Shown in pieces: positions 8,300-17,813 of a DNA stretch of 64,000 nt (position 1 is its first letter; each line of letters begins with the position of its first letter). The notes beneath the pieces were generated by a model. That model was not told the DNA's origin. It searched no databases and worked only from the letters and a program-made list of their open reading frames with translations. Source of the DNA: Flavobacterium faecale. Lineage in GTDB: Bacteria; Bacteroidota; Bacteroidia; Flavobacteriales; Flavobacteriaceae. A program made the translations under genes and the position numbers. The stretch lies in assembly GCF_003076455.1 (NCBI RefSeq), contig NZ_CP020918.1:806001-870000 (forward strand), read 5' to 3'.

Positions 8300-9838
8300 T
8301 TAATACCCTGCATTTTGCGGTAATAAATTTGGATTTCTTGTCAACTCATTAGCTGGTAAAGGGAACAAATATTTTCTTGCTGTTACGAAAGCAGGTTTTG
8401 CACCTTCTAGTCCAGAAGCACTAAAAACCGTTGGACCTAAATCTCTTCTTGCAATATCATACCATCTTGAAAACTCAAAAGCCAATTCCCATTTACGATC
8501 TTCTAGAACCAAAGTTCTCATTGCATCTTTTGATAATGTTGTAATATCAGCTGGAAAAACACTAGCTGTACCACCTGCAGCTCCTGCTCTCGCTCTTGCT
8601 CTAACTCTATTTGTCCAAGTAACAGCATCAGCAGTCTGACCTACTTCGTTTGCTGCTTCAGCTCCAATAAGCAATACTTCGGCATAACGCATCATTAGAT
8701 AATTACTATTTGTAGTTCTACCATTACCATCTGCAGCAGGACCTGCTTTTCGAGTATATTTCGCAATATGGGGACGGTTATCACCAGCAGTATAATAAGT
8801 TGTGAATTTGGTATACGGTTGTCTCAATCCTTTGAATACTCCTGTCGCATCAAAGCTCACTGCTCTTCTATAATCTAAAGAGTTCCAAGTGTTGTAAACA
8901 TTTAGAGAAGGTACTAAGATCGACCATCCTCCACTGTATCCATACTGCTCATCGGCTCTAATACCTGTAAAAGCAGCCAAGTAATCACGACCTTGATCTC
9001 CATCAGACTTTCCAATAAAATCGATTACAAATATTGGCTCCTTTGAAGCATCTGTTTTAGAATAGTCAAATAAGTTTTGAAAATCAGTTTCTAAGCCTAA
9101 ATTATACGTCCCCTCTTTTGAAATAATATCCTTTGCTTCATCATAAGCAAGTTGAAAGTTAGCAGGATCATATTGCCCCATAGTCAAATACACGGAAGCC
9201 AAAAATGAACTTGCAGCTGATTTTGCAGGGATTGCTCTTGTGATTTGAGTATCTGGCAACCATTCTTTTGCAAATTTTAAATCTGCAATGATATTTTTGT
9301 AAACCTCAGCAACTGAAGTTTTACTAATTGATCCTGCAGCTTGTACATCTGTAACTGGTTTGTCAATATATGGAATCGCTCCAAATTGCCTTACCAGATG
9401 GTAATAAACAAAAGCTCTAATAAAATAGGCCTGTGCCACCACTTTATTTTTTGCAGCTGCATCTGCAGTTACATAACTCGCACCGTCAATAGCTTGATTG
9501 GCTGCACCAATAATTTGGTAACATTTTGGCCAATAGACTGCAATATTTGCATTATCTGCTAATATTCCAACATTACTAAACTGTACACGCTCAGGATTGG
9601 TAACATTGACATTCAAATCTACCATATCACTAGCCAACATTAATGACATTGACATTTCTCTTGACATGAAATACCTATGTTCCATGTGAGCGTAAGCACC
9701 ATTTATAGCAATTTGAACTTTATCTATGGAAGTAAAGAACGAAGAAGGTGTTAATAATCCAACTGGTTGTTCTTCTAAATCAGAACAGCCTATCATGGAC
9801 ATTCCAATTAAAACGAATATATATTTAAATTTTTTCAT
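8300..9838 (-). CDS. susD: SusD/RagB-family surface glycan-binding lipoprotein
   Basis: 512 residues. A lipoprotein signal peptide ends in 'MIGC' with the modified Cys at residue ~18 followed by 'SDLEEQP', an acidic stretch as in Bacteroidota surface lipoproteins. The rest is the helical SusD fold, with TPR-like pairs such as 'AYFIRAFVYYHLVRQFG' and the conserved near-C-terminal 'NYLMMRYAEVLLIGAEAAN'. It caps the SusC pore and binds alginate oligosaccharides (inferred from context). The gene follows susC with a 24-base gap, so the two form one transcript. Confidence 0.95.
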   Translation of the reverse strand: MKKFKYIFVLIGMSMIGCSDLEEQPVGLLTPSSFFTSIDKVQIAINGAYAHMEHRYFMSREMSMSLMLASDMVDLNVNVTNPERVQFSNVGILADNANIAVYWPKCYQIIGAANQAIDGASYVTADAAAKNKVVAQAYFIRAFVYYHLVRQFGAIPYIDKPVTDVQAAGSISKTSVAEVYKNIIADLKFAKEWLPDTQITRAIPAKSAASSFLASVYLTMGQYDPANFQLAYDEAKDIISKEGTYNLGLETDFQNLFDYSKTDASKEPIFVIDFIGKSDGDQGRDYLAAFTGIRADEQYGYSGGWSILVPSLNVYNTWNSLDYRRAVSFDATGVFKGLRQPYTKFTTYYTAGDNRPHIAKYTRKAGPAADGNGRTTNSNYLMMRYAEVLLIGAEAANEVGQTADAVTWTNRVRARARAGAAGGTASVFPADITTLSKDAMRTLVLEDRKWELAFEFSRWYDIARRDLGPTVFSASGLEGAKPAFVTARKYLFPLPANELTRNPNLLPQNAGY

Positions 9839-9862
9839 TGTGTGTCTTTTTTATATTTACTA

Positions 9863-12800
9863 TTAAAACTTCAAACTAGCACTAAAGTTAACTGATCTCA
9901 CTGTTGGGAAATTTCCAAAATCGAATCCTTTAGTAGAATTTGATGTCGATGTACTTCCTCCTCCAGAACCAAAATAACTTACCTCAGGATCTAAGCCAGA
10001 ATATTTTGTAAAAGTCAATAAGTTCTGCGCACTCAAAGTCAATCTTAAGCTTTCTACCCCCATTTTTTCAGTAAATTTTGAAGGAACGTTGTATCCTAAT
10101 GCAATATTTTTCAATCTAATATAACTTCCGTCTTCAACAAAACGAGATGAAATTTCTCTTCTATCAGCAACAACACGAGGAATGTTAGCATCTGTATTAG
10201 TAGGTGTCCAAGCATTTAACACATCCGTAAGTGCATTCGAGCTACCTCTAAACAATTGTGCTTTGGTCAAGTTAAACACATCACCTCCGTAAGAACCTTG
10301 GAAAAAGATATTCAAATCCCAATTTTTATAACTGAAGTTATTTGTGATACCCATATTCCAATCTGGATTTGGATTACCAATAATTTTTCTATCAGCAGTT
10401 GTAATCGATCCATCACCACTCACATCTGTAAACATAGGGTCACCTGCAACTCCACCAGCAGCTATAGCCAAACCTGTTGGCAATGTACCACCTTGATAAA
10501 CTCCTTGGTATTCTAAACCGTAGAATACACCTGCAGCTTCTCCTTCTCTCAAAATGTGTGTTCCTGAATTATTGCTAAAAAATCCTGGAGCAGCATTCAA
10601 AATCACATCTGTACCACCAATTAATTTTTCCACTTTGTTTTTATTTGTAGACCAGTTAAAATCTGTCGTCCATCTAAAATCATTGTTTGTGATATTCTTT
10701 GTATTTAATGAAATTTCAAAACCTTTATTGTTAATTTCACCAACGTTTCTAATACTAGCCAACGTTTGGAAACCTAAATATTGTGATTGACTGTTATCAG
10801 CCATTAATAAATCTTTCGTATTAATATTGTAATAATCTAATGAAAGCGACACTTTGTTATTCAACAAACCTAAATCCAAACCAAAGTTACTTTGATAAGA
10901 AGACTCCCATTTCAAGTTATCGTTTGCTGCTTGATCAGGTACAACTGCATTTACTGCTGCACCACCAAGACCTGCATAAATAGTAGATAATTTTGCCAAT
11001 GATTGGTAAGCAGAAATTGCTTGGTTACCTGTAACACCATAACTAGCTCTTAATTTCAAGTTCGAAATTGATTCGCTATCTTTCAAGAAGTCTTCATTCG
11101 AAACTTTCCATCCTAATGCTCCAGAAGGAAAGATTGCATATTTATGGTTTTTTGCAAAGTTTGAAGCTCCATCACGTCTTACCGTAGCAGTCAACAAATA
11201 TTTGTCGTTATAGTCATAATTTAATCTACCAAATTGAGATTCAATTTCTTGCTCAACAAATGAAGACGTTGGCAATACAGAAACAGAACTACCCGCTAAA
11301 TTAAAGTAAGAGAAACTATCATCAGTAAAACGTTGTGCTCCTGCAGAAAAACGTTCAGAACTTGTTTTTTGATACGAGTAACCCGCTAATAAGTTCAAAG
11401 TACCTTTTCCTATTTCTTTTTTATATGACAAATAACTCTCTGTTAATATATCTGTCTTTTTCAAATTAGAAATACTTGCTTTACCACCTGTTCCTCTACC
11501 AGCCGTAACCAATAATGTAGATGGTCTAAATGAACCTACAGTTGTATTTGTAGTACTGTATCCAAAAGTTGTTTTGAAAGTAAGATCTTTTATAATATCA
11601 TAATTAGCATATAAATTTGATCTACTAATATCCGTTTTTGTTGTATTTACTGCTTCAGTTGCAATTGCGTACGGATTATCAACTTCATCAGCAATATTAT
11701 CTGTAGTATTCAAACCTGTAACTGGATCTTTCACTCCGTAATCTGGTCTAAATCTAAACATAAGAGAGATCACATCATCACCACCACCATTTGCAGTTTC
11801 ACCTGTTGATTGTGTTGGAACACCATTTTTTGAAGACCTACTTGAAAAAAGGTTAAAACCTAATTTTAATTTGTCTGTAACCTGAGCATCAATGTTAGAT
11901 AAAAAAGTCATTCTCTCAAAATCCGAGTTGATGATAACACCGTCTTGTTTGAAATAATTTGCAGAAGCATAGAAGTTTACTTTTTCAGTACCTCCAGAAA
12001 AAGAGAATTGGTGATTTTGAGTACTTCCGCTTTTGTATAATAAATCTTGCCAGTCTGTATCTGCAGTTCCTGCAACAAAACTTGGGTTTGTTAATTTCTT
12101 GTAAGCAATAAATTGTTCTGCGTTTAACAAATCCAATCTGTTAGCTGTATTTTGAACAGAATAGCTACTATTCACCTCTACAGTTAATTTTCCGTTTCTA
12201 CCTTTCTTAGTCGTTACCATTACAACACCATTAGATCCTCTAGAACCATAAATAGCAGTTGCCGATGCATCTTTTAAAACTTCGATAGATTGAATATCAC
12301 TTGCTTGTGGCATTGACGCCCCAACAAATCCATCCACTACAATCAAAGGATCACTACCAGCACTGATAGAAGTGTTACCCCTAACCTTAATACTAATAGG
12401 AGCACCTGGCTCACCACCATTATTAGATTGAACAACTACACCTGCAGCACGTCCTTGCAAAGCTTGTGCAGCATCTGCAAGTGGAAAAGCGTTGATTTCT
12501 TCAGCTTTTATCGAAGATACCGAACCTGTGATGTCACTCTTTTTACGAGAACCATAACCCACAACAACTACTTCATCAAGTTGACTGTTATTTTCAACCA
12601 AAACAATATTCAAGGTCTTTTGATTGGTAATCGTCACAGATTGCATTTTATAACCTATGTATGAAAATTGAAGAACATCTCCTTTTTTAACATCAACTTG
12701 AAATTTACCATCAAAATCTGTAGATGAACCTTTAGTTGAATTGGCTATAATTACATTGGCTCCAGGAATTGGCATTTTACCTCCATCCATTATAGTACCG

Positions 12801-12883
12801 GACAATCGATACCCGCCCTGTGCAAATAATGAAATGTTGAATATCAACAGTAACATTAAAGTAAGTTTAGTTTTTAAATTCAT
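9863..12883 (-). CDS. susC: SusC/RagA-family TonB-dependent outer-membrane importer
   Basis: 1006 residues with a signal peptide ending 'SLFAQ'. Domains: a carboxypeptidase-regulatory-like domain (~22-105, 'GTIMDGGKMPIPGANVII'), a TonB box region 'DEVVVVGYGSRKKSDITG' (~105), a plug (~115-225, 'ALQGRAAGVVV', 'DPLIVVDGF', 'DASATAIYGSRGSNGVVMV'), then a 22-strand barrel ending in the aromatic 'SASLKF'. It imports oligosaccharides across the outer membrane with TonB/ExbBD energy. Substrate alginate is inferred from the flanking PL6/PL7/PL17 genes. A tandem operator overlaps the -7 element 133 bases upstream, leaving a long 5' leader. Confidence 0.96.
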   Translation of the reverse strand: MNLKTKLTLMLLLIFNISLFAQGGYRLSGTIMDGGKMPIPGANVIIANSTKGSSTDFDGKFQVDVKKGDVLQFSYIGYKMQSVTITNQKTLNIVLVENNSQLDEVVVVGYGSRKKSDITGSVSSIKAEEINAFPLADAAQALQGRAAGVVVQSNNGGEPGAPISIKVRGNTSISAGSDPLIVVDGFVGASMPQASDIQSIEVLKDASATAIYGSRGSNGVVMVTTKKGRNGKLTVEVNSSYSVQNTANRLDLLNAEQFIAYKKLTNPSFVAGTADTDWQDLLYKSGSTQNHQFSFSGGTEKVNFYASANYFKQDGVIINSDFERMTFLSNIDAQVTDKLKLGFNLFSSRSSKNGVPTQSTGETANGGGDDVISLMFRFRPDYGVKDPVTGLNTTDNIADEVDNPYAIATEAVNTTKTDISRSNLYANYDIIKDLTFKTTFGYSTTNTTVGSFRPSTLLVTAGRGTGGKASISNLKKTDILTESYLSYKKEIGKGTLNLLAGYSYQKTSSERFSAGAQRFTDDSFSYFNLAGSSVSVLPTSSFVEQEIESQFGRLNYDYNDKYLLTATVRRDGASNFAKNHKYAIFPSGALGWKVSNEDFLKDSESISNLKLRASYGVTGNQAISAYQSLAKLSTIYAGLGGAAVNAVVPDQAANDNLKWESSYQSNFGLDLGLLNNKVSLSLDYYNINTKDLLMADNSQSQYLGFQTLASIRNVGEINNKGFEISLNTKNITNNDFRWTTDFNWSTNKNKVEKLIGGTDVILNAAPGFFSNNSGTHILREGEAAGVFYGLEYQGVYQGGTLPTGLAIAAGGVAGDPMFTDVSGDGSITTADRKIIGNPNPDWNMGITNNFSYKNWDLNIFFQGSYGGDVFNLTKAQLFRGSSNALTDVLNAWTPTNTDANIPRVVADRREISSRFVEDGSYIRLKNIALGYNVPSKFTEKMGVESLRLTLSAQNLLTFTKYSGLDPEVSYFGSGGGSTSTSNSTKGFDFGNFPTVRSVNFSASLKF

Positions 12884-13015
12884 AATTTAATTTTTAGTGA
12901 TTAAAATAGTTGGTTTACTTATAAAAAACAGATAGCATTATGTTTTTCATTTATTCAAAAAAATCTCTTTAGTTTAGAAAGACTAAAAATCGTCTTTTTT
13001 AACTGCGTCACCAAA

Positions 13016-13045
13016 CTGGTTTTCCAATTTGGTTTTCCAAATATA
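13016..13045 (-). promoter_or_regulatory. Tandem operator overlapping -7 element of susC promoter
   Basis: Boxes CTGGTTTTCCAA and TTGGTTTTCCAA start 13 bp apart. Read on the minus strand, TATATTTG runs directly into the first box (TATATTTGGAAAACC). A bound repressor would cover the -7 element and transcription start. The ~100 bases between this site and the ATG hold no other recognisable signal. Confidence 0.75.
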
Positions 13046-13351
13046 ACGTTAATTTCCATGTTAAAAAAACTTTAATGCGATTAATTCAAAAAAAACACTG
13101 TAAAAATTTCATAATGAATTAAAAGGATTAAAATATTTCATAATTAGCAGTAAAAACAGAAACAGTCCATCCTTCTAAGCCCTCGCCAGCACTAGCATTT
13201 ATACCACTGAAATAAATAAAAAACAATATGACAATCATCAACAATTAAAAACAAGACCATCGTTAACAATGCTATAAATTCACGACCTTAACCAATCAAT
13301 TAACCTATGATTAACTGAATTTCAAAGTAATAAGACTAGATGCTTAAACAA
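13046..13351. other. Gap between susC promoter and KDPG-aldolase terminator
   Basis: AT-rich interval with no ORF of credible length and no hairpin that I can support. Confidence 0.6.
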
Positions 13352-13388
13352 AAAAGTCCCAAACTACATAGGGTAGTTTGGGACTTTT
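13352..13388 (-). terminator. Terminator of kdgK-eda operon
   Basis: 15-bp stem (AAAAGTCCCAAACTA / TAGTTTGGGACTTTT) with a 7-nt loop and flanking A/T runs. It lies about 40 bases beyond the aldolase stop codon. Confidence 0.9.
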
Positions 13389-13428
13389 AATCATTCTAGT
13401 CTTCCGACTAGTTAAGTTTTGAAAGTGA

Positions 13429-14097
13429 TTACTTTCTAAGACTTTTTATAATTTCGATACATTCTCTAGTCAATGCTTCAATTTTTGCAATATCAAAAAC
13501 ACCGTTTGCATCTGCTTTTATTAATTTTGAACCTAATCCAACGCAAGTAACACCTGCATCAAACCAGCCCTTTAGGTTTTCTCTTGTTGGAGACACACCA
13601 CCTGTAGGCATGATCGATGTCCAAGGTTGAGGCCCTTTGATTCCGTTAATAAATTCTGGACCATAAATATCTCCAGGAAATAATTTTACAATTTCGCAAC
13701 CTAATTCTTCTGCTCTTGCTATCTCTGTAAGTGTACCACATCCAGGAGACCAAAGTACTTTACGACGATTACAAGCAATAGCAATATCTTCTCTTAAAAC
13801 TGGTGTTACAATAAAGTTGGCACCTAATTGCATGTATAAAGACGCAGAAGCAGCATCAGTCACCGATCCTACTCCTAGAATCATTCCTGGCAACTCTGCA
13901 ATTGCATATTTATTTAAAGCAGCAAAAATTTCGAAAGCAAAATCACCTCTACTAGTAAATTCTAGTAAACGTGCTCCACCATCGTAACATGCTTTCAATA
14001 CTTGTTTACTTACTTCAACATCTTTATGATAAAATAAAGGAACAATTCCTGTATCTTTCATTACTTGTGCTACTTCTATTCTTGTAAATTGAGCCAT
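13429..14097 (-). CDS. eda: KDPG/KHG aldolase
   Basis: Cleaves 2-keto-3-deoxy-6-phosphogluconate to pyruvate and glyceraldehyde-3-phosphate, the last step of the DEH branch. 222 residues from the ATG giving 'MAQFTRIEVAQ'. The ATG 60 bases upstream overlaps the kdgK coding end and gives a non-homologous N-terminus, so I set it aside. Class I aldolase features: 'LLEFTSRG' with the active-site Glu near residue 44, 'GVGSVTD', 'SPGCGTLTE', and the Schiff-base Lys in 'CEIVKLFPG' near 140, then the phosphate-binding 'MPTGGVSP'. It lies 13 bases after kdgK, so the two are co-transcribed. Confidence 0.95.
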   Translation of the reverse strand: MAQFTRIEVAQVMKDTGIVPLFYHKDVEVSKQVLKACYDGGARLLEFTSRGDFAFEIFAALNKYAIAELPGMILGVGSVTDAASASLYMQLGANFIVTPVLREDIAIACNRRKVLWSPGCGTLTEIARAEELGCEIVKLFPGDIYGPEFINGIKGPQPWTSIMPTGGVSPTRENLKGWFDAGVTCVGLGSKLIKADANGVFDIAKIEALTRECIEIIKSLRK

Positions 14098-14110
14098 AGT
14101 TTTTATATTT

Positions 14111-15133
14111 TTATCTTGAAACTTTTCCTGAAAAATCACCAGAAAGTAATTTTTCAATTTCTGGTTTGGTAACTAAATTGTAATCTCCTGAGATCGTGTG
14201 CTTCAAACAACAAGCAGCTACTGCAAAATTCAAAGCTCTTTGTTCGTCCAAAGGTTCTTCATTCAAGCCATAAATTAATCCACCCATGAATGCATCTCCA
14301 CTTCCTACACGATCAATTACTGGAGTCACCTCTTGAACAGCTGCATTGTACAATTTTTTTCCGTCATACATAACGCCACCTATACGCTGGTGTGATGCAC
14401 TCACAGAATAACGCAAAGTAGTTGCAACATATTTCAAATCAGGACACATTTTGAAAATAGTATCATAAAGAGAAGGAAGCAATTCTCCTTTCGTATAATC
14501 TGGGTCAACTTTGTCCAATCCAAGCATGAAGTAAGCAGTATCAATATCACCCAAAATAACGTGGCTGTATTTCAACATCTCTGGCATTACATCTTTTGGT
14601 TGAACACCGTAATTCCATAATTTTGCACGGTAATTTAAATCGGTAGAAATGGTTAATCCCATTTCGTGAGCGATTTTTATAGCTTCTAGACAAGCTTGAG
14701 TAGCACTTTCAGACAGAGCAGGTGTAATTCCGCTCCAATGAAACCAAGTTGCTCCTTTTAAAATCTCTCTCCAATTGATCTCCCCTACTTTCAAATCGGC
14801 CATAGAACTGTTTGCTCTATCGTAAATCACGTTGCTTGCACGCGTACTTGTTCCTGTTTCCAAAAAATAAATACCCAAACGATCACCACCAAACAATACG
14901 TTATCACAACCTACATCTAGCTTACGCATTTCTTTTAAAGCACTAATTCCTAATTCATTATTAGGTATCTTAGTTACATACTCTGCAGTCATACCATAAT
15001 TCGCCAATGATACCGCTACGTTAAATTCACCCCCACCATAAGTAGCTTTGAATGATTCTGCTTGAGAGAATCGCAAGTGCCTATCTGTCGATAAACGGAG
15101 TAAAATTTCACCAAAAGTGATTACTTTTTTCAT
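14111..15133 (-). CDS. kdgK: 2-keto-3-deoxygluconate kinase (PfkB family)
   Basis: Phosphorylates KDG to KDPG in the cytoplasm. 340 residues with the ribokinase/PfkB layout: N-terminal substrate site 'TYGGGEFNVAVSLANYG' near residue 32, and C-terminal signature 'DRVGSGDAFMGGLIYGL' near 283, where the Asp of GSGD is the catalytic base. Most PfkB kinases have GAGD there. It leads the two-gene operon with eda. The tandem alginate operator is absent upstream. Instead a -7-like TACTTTTG is followed at once by a hairpin plus U-run. Confidence 0.93.
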   Translation of the reverse strand: MKKVITFGEILLRLSTDRHLRFSQAESFKATYGGGEFNVAVSLANYGMTAEYVTKIPNNELGISALKEMRKLDVGCDNVLFGGDRLGIYFLETGTSTRASNVIYDRANSSMADLKVGEINWREILKGATWFHWSGITPALSESATQACLEAIKIAHEMGLTISTDLNYRAKLWNYGVQPKDVMPEMLKYSHVILGDIDTAYFMLGLDKVDPDYTKGELLPSLYDTIFKMCPDLKYVATTLRYSVSASHQRIGGVMYDGKKLYNAAVQEVTPVIDRVGSGDAFMGGLIYGLNEEPLDEQRALNFAVAACCLKHTISGDYNLVTKPEIEKLLSGDFSGKVSR

Positions 15134-15190
15134 CTTATTAAATTCCTAATTGATTACTACTACTTTAGCTGCGCCAAAAAAATATAAAAA

Positions 15191-15218
15191 AACCTTCAAT
15201 CGTTTTCGAAAGAAGGTT
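15191..15218 (-). terminator. Hairpin with U-run in the kdgK leader or end of the SDR transcript
   Basis: AACCTTC / GAAGGTT stem, possibly extended by an inner TCGTTTTCGA pairing, followed by seven T on the minus strand. It is about 270 bases past the SDR stop and about 60 bases before the kdgK ATG. It may end SDR transcription. A -7-like element immediately upstream also allows it to be a leader attenuator for kdgK. Confidence 0.6.
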
Positions 15219-15226
15219 CAAAAGTA
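15219..15226 (-). promoter_or_regulatory. Possible -7 element for kdgK-eda
   Basis: Minus strand TACTTTTG, an exact TAnnTTTG match, ending right before the hairpin described at 15191-15218. No convincing -33 box is visible. Confidence 0.4.
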
Positions 15227-15426
15227 ACTTTTTTTACGTTAAAACAGATAGTTTTTTTGACAAACAGCCATTATTTATCTGCATTTAACACTATATTTAA
15301 TTTAATTTGAAAGGCAAACATTAAAGCTAATCTACTAGCAAATTGAAAGATAGATCTCTTTCGATTAAGACAACAAGCTAAATTGCTATACATATTCACA
15401 CGAATACAAATATTTGTTAAATAACT
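15227..15426. other. Gene-free interval between SDR gene and kdgK promoter
   Basis: AT-rich; no ORF or alginate-type operator seen here. Confidence 0.6.
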
Positions 15427-15454
15427 CCAAATACGAACATTTGTTCCTATTTGG
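15427..15454 (-). repeat. 28-bp inverted repeat downstream of the SDR gene
   Basis: Two 14-nt halves, CCAAATACGAACAT and TTGTTCCTATTTGG, complementary at 12 of 14 positions, 35 bases after the SDR stop. On the minus strand no T-run follows, so it is more likely an mRNA 3' stem-loop or a protein site than a simple terminator. Confidence 0.5.
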
Positions 15455-15488
15455 ATTTTTTACAGCTTTCAAATAAAATAGAACTTTC

Positions 15489-16253
15489 TTAGATTCCTAA
15501 TGCTTGACCACCACCAATTTGAATAGTTTCTGCAGTGATGAAAGATGCATCTGCACTAGCCAAGAAAGCTACAACACCTGCAACTTCTTCTGGCTCACCT
15601 AATCTTCCTAGTAATACACTACTTTTCCAGGAAGCAAAAACTTCTGGTTTAGTTGCTTTAATTTGAGCGTGAAAAGGAGTATCGATAGTTCCAGGAGAAA
15701 CAGCGTTAACTCTAATTCCGTACTCAGCTAAATCTTTAGCAAGTGCTCTAGTGATCGATTGAACTCCACCTTTTGAAACTGCATAGATACCAGCTCCTGG
15801 TCCTGCACCGTTCCAAGCTGCGTTTGATGTATAGTTGATGATTGATGCATTCTCTCCTTTTTTCAAGAAAGGAATAGCTGCTCTTGATGCATAGAAAACA
15901 GAATCAAGGTTCAAAGCCATAACAAATTTATATTCTTCGTTTGTCATATCTTCAAATCTAGCTCTAACACCAATACCACCTGTATTGTTAACCAACACGT
16001 CGATTTTACCGAATTTTTCCCCAATTTTCGCAATATTAGCAGCAACAGCATCACCGTCAGTCATGTCAAAACCGTAATACTCAGCAGTAATTCCTTCAGC
16101 AGTAAGTTCAGCCAATTTTTCAGCTCCAGCTGCATCATCAATACCATTTAAAACAACAGTATATCCATCTTTCCCTAATCTTTTAGCTACTGCAAATCCT
16201 ATACCTCCAGTTGCACCTGTAATAACTGCAACTTTTCCTTCTACTTTACTCAT
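15489..16253 (-). CDS. SDR-family oxidoreductase, probable DEH reductase
   Basis: 254 residues, classical short-chain dehydrogenase. Cofactor motif 'TGATGGIG' near residue 13, 'NNTGG' near 90 (the usual NNAG), catalytic Tyr/Lys in 'YAVSKGG' near 157, and active-site Ser in 'INYTSNAAW' near 140. In alginate pathways such enzymes reduce 4-deoxy-L-erythro-5-hexoseulose uronate (DEH) to KDG with NAD(P)H. That role follows from its place between the transporter and kdgK, not from a diagnostic residue. It starts 41 bases after the transporter stop, so the two are probably co-transcribed. Confidence 0.85.
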   Translation of the reverse strand: MSKVEGKVAVITGATGGIGFAVAKRLGKDGYTVVLNGIDDAAGAEKLAELTAEGITAEYYGFDMTDGDAVAANIAKIGEKFGKIDVLVNNTGGIGVRARFEDMTNEEYKFVMALNLDSVFYASRAAIPFLKKGENASIINYTSNAAWNGAGPGAGIYAVSKGGVQSITRALAKDLAEYGIRVNAVSPGTIDTPFHAQIKATKPEVFASWKSSVLLGRLGEPEEVAGVVAFLASADASFITAETIQIGGGQALGI

Positions 16254-16294
16254 CTTTATCTTATTTAAATTGTTTGTTTATCTCTTTTGAATTA

Positions 16295-17755
16295 TTATAT
16301 TTTTTCGATTTTACCAATCGTTAAGAAAATTGCGATCAAAGACATTGGTACCAAAGCGGATAGCAATCCGAATAATAATGGCCAGCTCGAAATTTGTCCT
16401 GCAAATGATATAGCCAAAATGGTACCTAATACTGCCGAAGCTCCTCCTAAACCAGCTAACGAACCTACCGATTTACCACCGTGTAAATCACTTGGCAAAG
16501 TTTGAATATTGGTCATCATAAATTGAAAACCTCCCAATACAAATGCCATCAAGATTACTGCTAATGATGCATTAGGAACCATCACTGATGTTAAAATTGC
16601 AGGGACTACTACTGCTCCACCAATTAACATAGCCGTTTTACGGGCTCTATCTACAGTTGCTCCTCTACGGATTAAAAATCCTGAGAACCAACCACCGGCT
16701 ATACTTCCAACCATCGCACCTACATAAGGTACCCATGCAGAGAAAGCGAGCTCTTTAATATTCAAATTAAATTCCTCAACTAAGTACATTGGTAAAAATG
16801 TTACAAACATCCACCAAATTGGATCTAAAAAGAAACGACCCAAAATCACTGAATAATTCTTTTTGTTTGACAACAATTCTCCCCAAGTTTTGGCAACTTC
16901 CGTACTTACATTGTTCACTGTTTGGTCTCCCAAAATATATTCACGCTCTTCGTCTGTGATCCAAGAGTGTTCTTTTGGCCCTTTGGTGTTGATAATCAAC
17001 CATGGAATCAACCATGCAATTCCCAAAACCCCTACTACAACAAAAGTCATTTTCCAACCAATTGTCATGTATAAGGATAAAATAACAATTGGTGCCAAGA
17101 TAGAACCTATAGAAGCTGCGGCTCCAAATAAACCTTGTGCAAAAGCGCGTTCTTTTTGAGGAAACCATTCTGCATTACTTTTGGTTGCTCCAGGCCATGG
17201 ACCTGCTTCACCCAATCCTAACATCATTCTAAATCCTGTCAAAGAAACTTTACCTTGAGATAATGAAGTTAAAGCATCTGCTAGACCCCAAACTAGAACT
17301 GAAGCTACAAAACCGCGACGTGTTCCAATTTTATCATATAATTTACCCGAAAACAATTGACTAAAACCGTAGGCAATCATAAAGAAAATAGTAATTATTC
17401 CTAATTCGTCTTTAGCTTGCTTTGATGCTTCTTCAGCAGTAGCATTCTTATCTACAATTCCGAGTTCATAAGCGATACCTTGACGGTTCACTACTGTTTG
17501 ACCCTCGTCTTTGAAGTTCACCATATCCGCTTTTTGGATAAACTGCTCGCCTCTTTTGGTTACCAAAAGATAACTATTGTCTTTTGCTTGAAACTGCGCT
17601 TGATTTTCACTAGCACCAGCATCAATAGCATCAACCAATTTATATTCAATATTGGCAACCCACATGTAGTTCAGTGTTCCTCTGTCCAAATAGTTAATTA
17701 TGGTAATCAGCATAATTAAACTTACGATCCACCATCTTAATCCTTTTACTTTCAT
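16295..17755 (-). CDS. MFS transporter, ExuT-like anion:cation symporter, with large first-loop insertion
   Basis: 486 residues, about 50-60 longer than ordinary hexuronate transporters. TM1 (~8-28) carries the family motif 'NYLDRGTLNY'. A hydrophilic stretch of about 75 residues (~40-115, rich in Asp/Glu/Lys/Gln) then sits where TM1 and TM2 are normally joined by a short periplasmic loop. TM2 onwards is typical ('GLGEAGPWPGATKSNAEWFP' near 195). It probably imports the unsaturated monouronate or short oligomers across the inner membrane. First gene of the unit with the SDR. Confidence 0.88.
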   Translation of the reverse strand: MKVKGLRWWIVSLIMLITIINYLDRGTLNYMWVANIEYKLVDAIDAGASENQAQFQAKDNSYLLVTKRGEQFIQKADMVNFKDEGQTVVNRQGIAYELGIVDKNATAEEASKQAKDELGIITIFFMIAYGFSQLFSGKLYDKIGTRRGFVASVLVWGLADALTSLSQGKVSLTGFRMMLGLGEAGPWPGATKSNAEWFPQKERAFAQGLFGAAASIGSILAPIVILSLYMTIGWKMTFVVVGVLGIAWLIPWLIINTKGPKEHSWITDEEREYILGDQTVNNVSTEVAKTWGELLSNKKNYSVILGRFFLDPIWWMFVTFLPMYLVEEFNLNIKELAFSAWVPYVGAMVGSIAGGWFSGFLIRRGATVDRARKTAMLIGGAVVVPAILTSVMVPNASLAVILMAFVLGGFQFMMTNIQTLPSDLHGGKSVGSLAGLGGASAVLGTILAISFAGQISSWPLLFGLLSALVPMSLIAIFLTIGKIEKI

Positions 17756-17813
17756 AGTTTTACCTTATTGAATTGACTTTAATTTAATTTAAAATAGAGC
17801 CAAAAGTTATCTG

